The translations under genes and the position numbers were made by a program. From assembly GCF_024244095.1 (NCBI RefSeq), contig NW_026250672.1, positions 1-64,000 on the forward strand: 64,000 nucleotides of DNA, given 5' to 3'. This document shows positions 61,586-64,000 of this stretch, one piece after another; within the stretch, counting starts at the first letter, position 1, and each line of letters starts with the position of its first letter. Under the pieces are notes generated by a model. The model did no database searches, was not told the DNA's origin, and saw nothing but the letters and a program-made list of their open reading frames with translations. This stretch comes from Nematocida homosporus. Taxonomy: Eukaryota; Microsporidia.

Positions 61586-64000
61586 ATGTCTTGCTGTCGA
61601 TTAGCGATCTCTAACTGGACTGTAGTTAGATTGTGTGTTCTGCTGGTACTGTTTAGTTGGACCAGTATAGTCAGTAGCTCGAGTATGGAAGTAGATGAAC
61701 CGGATTTGCTAACTTCAAAGGAGGTAGTTGAATCTCTAAATAGGATTGGTTTCTGGTGGGATGAGTTTACCCCGCGTATTGAGGTTATATCCCATTCTCC
61801 AGAGAGAACCAGCCCAAATCCAGCCCACCCTAGCTCTACACAGAACCAGGCACCTATGTATGCGATAAGCTTTTCAACCCATCCTAACTTTATACGGAGC
61901 GGGACACCTATGTATAAGACACGCTTTTCAGGCTGGTGCATTTCTTATTCAGTCCCAAAGAAGCCAATCTTATTGAAGAAAGCACTGGATGAAATAAGAA
62001 GGATTGCTGTAGTTGAGGCCCAGCAAATTAGTATTTTCTATACTGTGGTCGATGTAAGTTCCCATAAAGAATGTTTGTTGCTTCTGTGTCGGGTTCTGAA
62101 CCTAGTTGAGTGTGAGAAGGCGGAACTTCTAGTTAGTCTCAGTCACAAATCTCGCACAATTAGCTTTCTACCTGGCGTTTCAGATAACTTTGATTTAGAT
62201 ATGCATCGGCAAGCGGCTGAAGATGCCATTAAATGGGCTAGCACGGCTCCATTTCATTTGGTTATGCAGCTACGTATTGACTCGCATGTCTTTCTAACGT
62301 ACATATTTAATGGCCTCGTTATATTGCGACCTGTTTCACAGATCACTATCTATAATGAATACCTTCCAGATATTTCTAAGTATCTCGAGCGCTTAAACCT
62401 CACAGCTGACTCTGCCGTTATAATTGACCATATCATGCCACATGTTACGGTTGACGTGAAATTCGTTCAAGAGGCTGCTCATAAATGCGCCAAAGTCATA
62501 TTCGCTCTTGACAAAAACGGTGGCATAAAAACACTAACCGGATTTAAGAAACCATCTGCTACAAGCCCAGCTATAATGATATCTGCACCATGGCCTGACA
62601 TCCAAGACACTGCAATGCACAATAAGTCCTCAGCCCATCTTCATGGTCTAATATATAATGATTGGCATCACCGGGAATGGATTCAAGGATTGGTTAAGAT
62701 CAACAAATCTGAATCGTGTCCTAGCCCCCTCATCTTTGTCGATAATCTTATTGTGGTACTCGTGACTTCGCACCTTTGCGATTTCTTGGCCTTCCACAAG
62801 AAAGCATTCTTCGTGGATTCCTTTGCCAAATGTGGCATTTCCATTGGCAATGTTGAGGTTGAGTATGCTGCTGGCCGAGAGGATTTCTTTCAAGGATTAG
62901 AGACTCTTTATGAGGCCGAGGCTTTATTAAAAGATCCAGCAGATCTTGTTGATAAGAATATCGTGTGCCTTGGTCATGCACTTAGTGACACTAGTTGGGA
63001 ACTTAAAGAACCGGTCCATATCAGACTTGATGGCTCACGTTTCACTCCAATCTGCTCGCATATACGCTACACAAAACTTACTGTTAGTGGTGATATAAAG
63101 CCTAAGCCGGGGCAGTCCGGCCTGTGCAATGGTTTTCTAAATATGATACGAAGTATCAATGCGCAAGAACTTTGCATCTTAAATGTGCGTAATTGTCCTT
63201 CAATTGGCACCAACTTTGACATGGCCAAACTAAAAAGCGAGATAGATAGACCTCTAAGATTCAACATCAATGTCGGGACTTTGATTCTAGATAATGTTGA
63301 TGATTGCATTTTATACCGAATGCTAGGTTACTATGAGTTTACTAACTCAAAACCAACTGAAATCCATCTCCTAAACCAACGCTTCACTAGTCTTGCGATT
63401 GCCCAAATACTAGCTCTTCCTATGGCCGAAAAGATCTCTAAAATCGTAATTGATAGCATCAGTCGTCTAAATGAGGTCAAGTATTTCCACGAGCGAAAGG
63501 AATTGAATGAGTTCTCACTGTTTAACTATCTCAAGAAGCGTAAAAGGACGGAAACAACTCAAAAACTTGACCTCCATAAGCTCGTCCTAATTCCTGAACC
63601 CATCATCTTCGACTCGTATAACATACCTTTACAAGCTCTCAAAGATCTTGGTGTCCAAATACTAACCCCGCCTGATAAATACAACACTGATCCTCCTTTC
63701 CCCAACCAACCTCATATGATAGATATGCAAAAGCTCATTTATTGCACTATTACCCTTGATGTCTTAAAAGCCGATCTTTTTAAATGTCATGCCACCCCTT
63801 TCGCCCAACCTAACCTACCTCCAAACACAATCCAGCTTGATTCCATTACTAATATGTTCCTGCGCATAAGTGACGCCCATTTCCTAACTAGAACTGATTT
63901 GAATACTATTGTCTGCCGGCTGCGCTGTCGATTCAAAAATCTAGCCATTCTCTGGCTGGCCAACTTTAAACTGATCGAAGAAGTCCGGAGATTGGGTTCG
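61586..64000 (+). CDS. Large secreted protein, partial at right edge
   Basis: An open frame from the ATG at 61586 runs in frame to the last base, 805 codons with no stop, so the gene continues beyond the window. A signal peptide is likely (about residues 12-32, TVVRLCVLLVLFSWTSIVSS). The rest is long and lacks membrane segments. Two or more stretches have leucine-rich-repeat-like spacing (ELCILNVRNCPS; INVGTLILDNVDDC; KISKIVIDSISRL), weak enough to be tentative. Potential N-glycosylation sites occur. A LRR-bearing secreted family would suit a host-interaction role, but only the signal peptide and open frame are certain. Confidence 0.78.
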   Translation, partial: MSCCRLAISNWTVVRLCVLLVLFSWTSIVSSSSMEVDEPDLLTSKEVVESLNRIGFWWDEFTPRIEVISHSPERTSPNPAHPSSTQNQAPMYAISFSTHPNFIRSGTPMYKTRFSGWCISYSVPKKPILLKKALDEIRRIAVVEAQQISIFYTVVDVSSHKECLLLLCRVLNLVECEKAELLVSLSHKSRTISFLPGVSDNFDLDMHRQAAEDAIKWASTAPFHLVMQLRIDSHVFLTYIFNGLVILRPVSQITIYNEYLPDISKYLERLNLTADSAVIIDHIMPHVTVDVKFVQEAAHKCAKVIFALDKNGGIKTLTGFKKPSATSPAIMISAPWPDIQDTAMHNKSSAHLHGLIYNDWHHREWIQGLVKINKSESCPSPLIFVDNLIVVLVTSHLCDFLAFHKKAFFVDSFAKCGISIGNVEVEYAAGREDFFQGLETLYEAEALLKDPADLVDKNIVCLGHALSDTSWELKEPVHIRLDGSRFTPICSHIRYTKLTVSGDIKPKPGQSGLCNGFLNMIRSINAQELCILNVRNCPSIGTNFDMAKLKSEIDRPLRFNINVGTLILDNVDDCILYRMLGYYEFTNSKPTEIHLLNQRFTSLAIAQILALPMAEKISKIVIDSISRLNEVKYFHERKELNEFSLFNYLKKRKRTETTQKLDLHKLVLIPEPIIFDSYNIPLQALKDLGVQILTPPDKYNTDPPFPNQPHMIDMQKLIYCTITLDVLKADLFKCHATPFAQPNLPPNTIQLDSITNMFLRISDAHFLTRTDLNTIVCRLRCRFKNLAILWLANFKLIEEVRRLGS

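Noticed and set aside
61525..61941. 138-codon minus-strand ORF at the start of the right-edge gene
   Set aside because: It is antisense to an 805-codon open frame with a signal peptide.

Overview
The window looks like a gene-dense, intron-poor nuclear genome of a reduced fungal-lineage parasite, most likely a microsporidian or close relative. The reasons are: (i) clear eukaryotic housekeeping genes (RPB10, ribosomal P2, POB3/FACT, ASF1, YAF9, TOP3, CBP20, DPM1, NBP35, GAPDH, DSK2, GOLPH3/VPS74, NUP53) that are uninterrupted and mostly shorter than their yeast or animal relatives; (ii) co-directional genes 5-25 nt apart, divergent start codons as little as 14 nt apart, and one 60-nt convergent overlap; (iii) many secreted or membrane proteins with no family I can recognise. 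I cannot name the species. About 46 protein genes and one tRNA are supported. Several starts are set at the first ATG rather than at an upstream TTG or GTG that merely extends the open frame.

Layout. 1-1650 is gene-poor, with a possible frameshifted small gene. 1651-17578 holds an RNF121-like RING protein, a bZIP factor, a 1455-aa repeat/coiled-coil protein, POB3, YAF9, a TIM17/22/23-like protein, TOP3, CBP20, DPM1, a myosin regulatory light chain, NBP35 and RPB10. 18309-25501 holds a PKA regulatory subunit, a histidine phosphatase, a CSC1/OSCA channel, tRNA-Leu(UAA) and a compact BRCA2 homologue. 26259-37578 is mostly lineage-specific: secreted proteins, coiled-coil and basic proteins, and a possible Eme1-like protein. 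37684-48948 holds VPS74, a RasGEF, a RING-H2 protein, DSK2, an OB-fold (RADX/RPA-like) protein, NUP53 and a SUMO-like-domain protein. 49202-56074 is a tandem trio of related multi-pass membrane proteins with large N-terminal ectodomains. 56312-60491 holds a 50-aa membrane ORF, GAPDH, an unrecognised 628-aa protein, ASF1 and ribosomal P2. From 61586 a large secreted-protein gene runs off the right edge, open for 805 codons.

How they fit together. Several genes belong to recombination and replication-stress repair (BRCA2-like, TOP3, OB-fold protein, SUMO-like protein, possible Eme1) and chromatin handling (POB3, ASF1, YAF9). RasGEF and the PKA regulatory subunit suggest that nutrient-type signalling survives. 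Three lineage-specific proteins carry RVxF-type PP1 docking motifs. Two DNA-level patterns stand out. An exact TATAAATA lies 11-24 nt before the start of six lineage-specific genes. In seven genes the TAA stop codon itself is part of an AATAAA hexamer. Intergenic DNA is built from degenerate words such as TTGAGTTAGTATTGGG; blocks containing both strand types run GT-rich then AC-rich from left to right, and the same words occur inside some coding regions as Asn/Ser/Thr/Pro/Gln-rich inserts.
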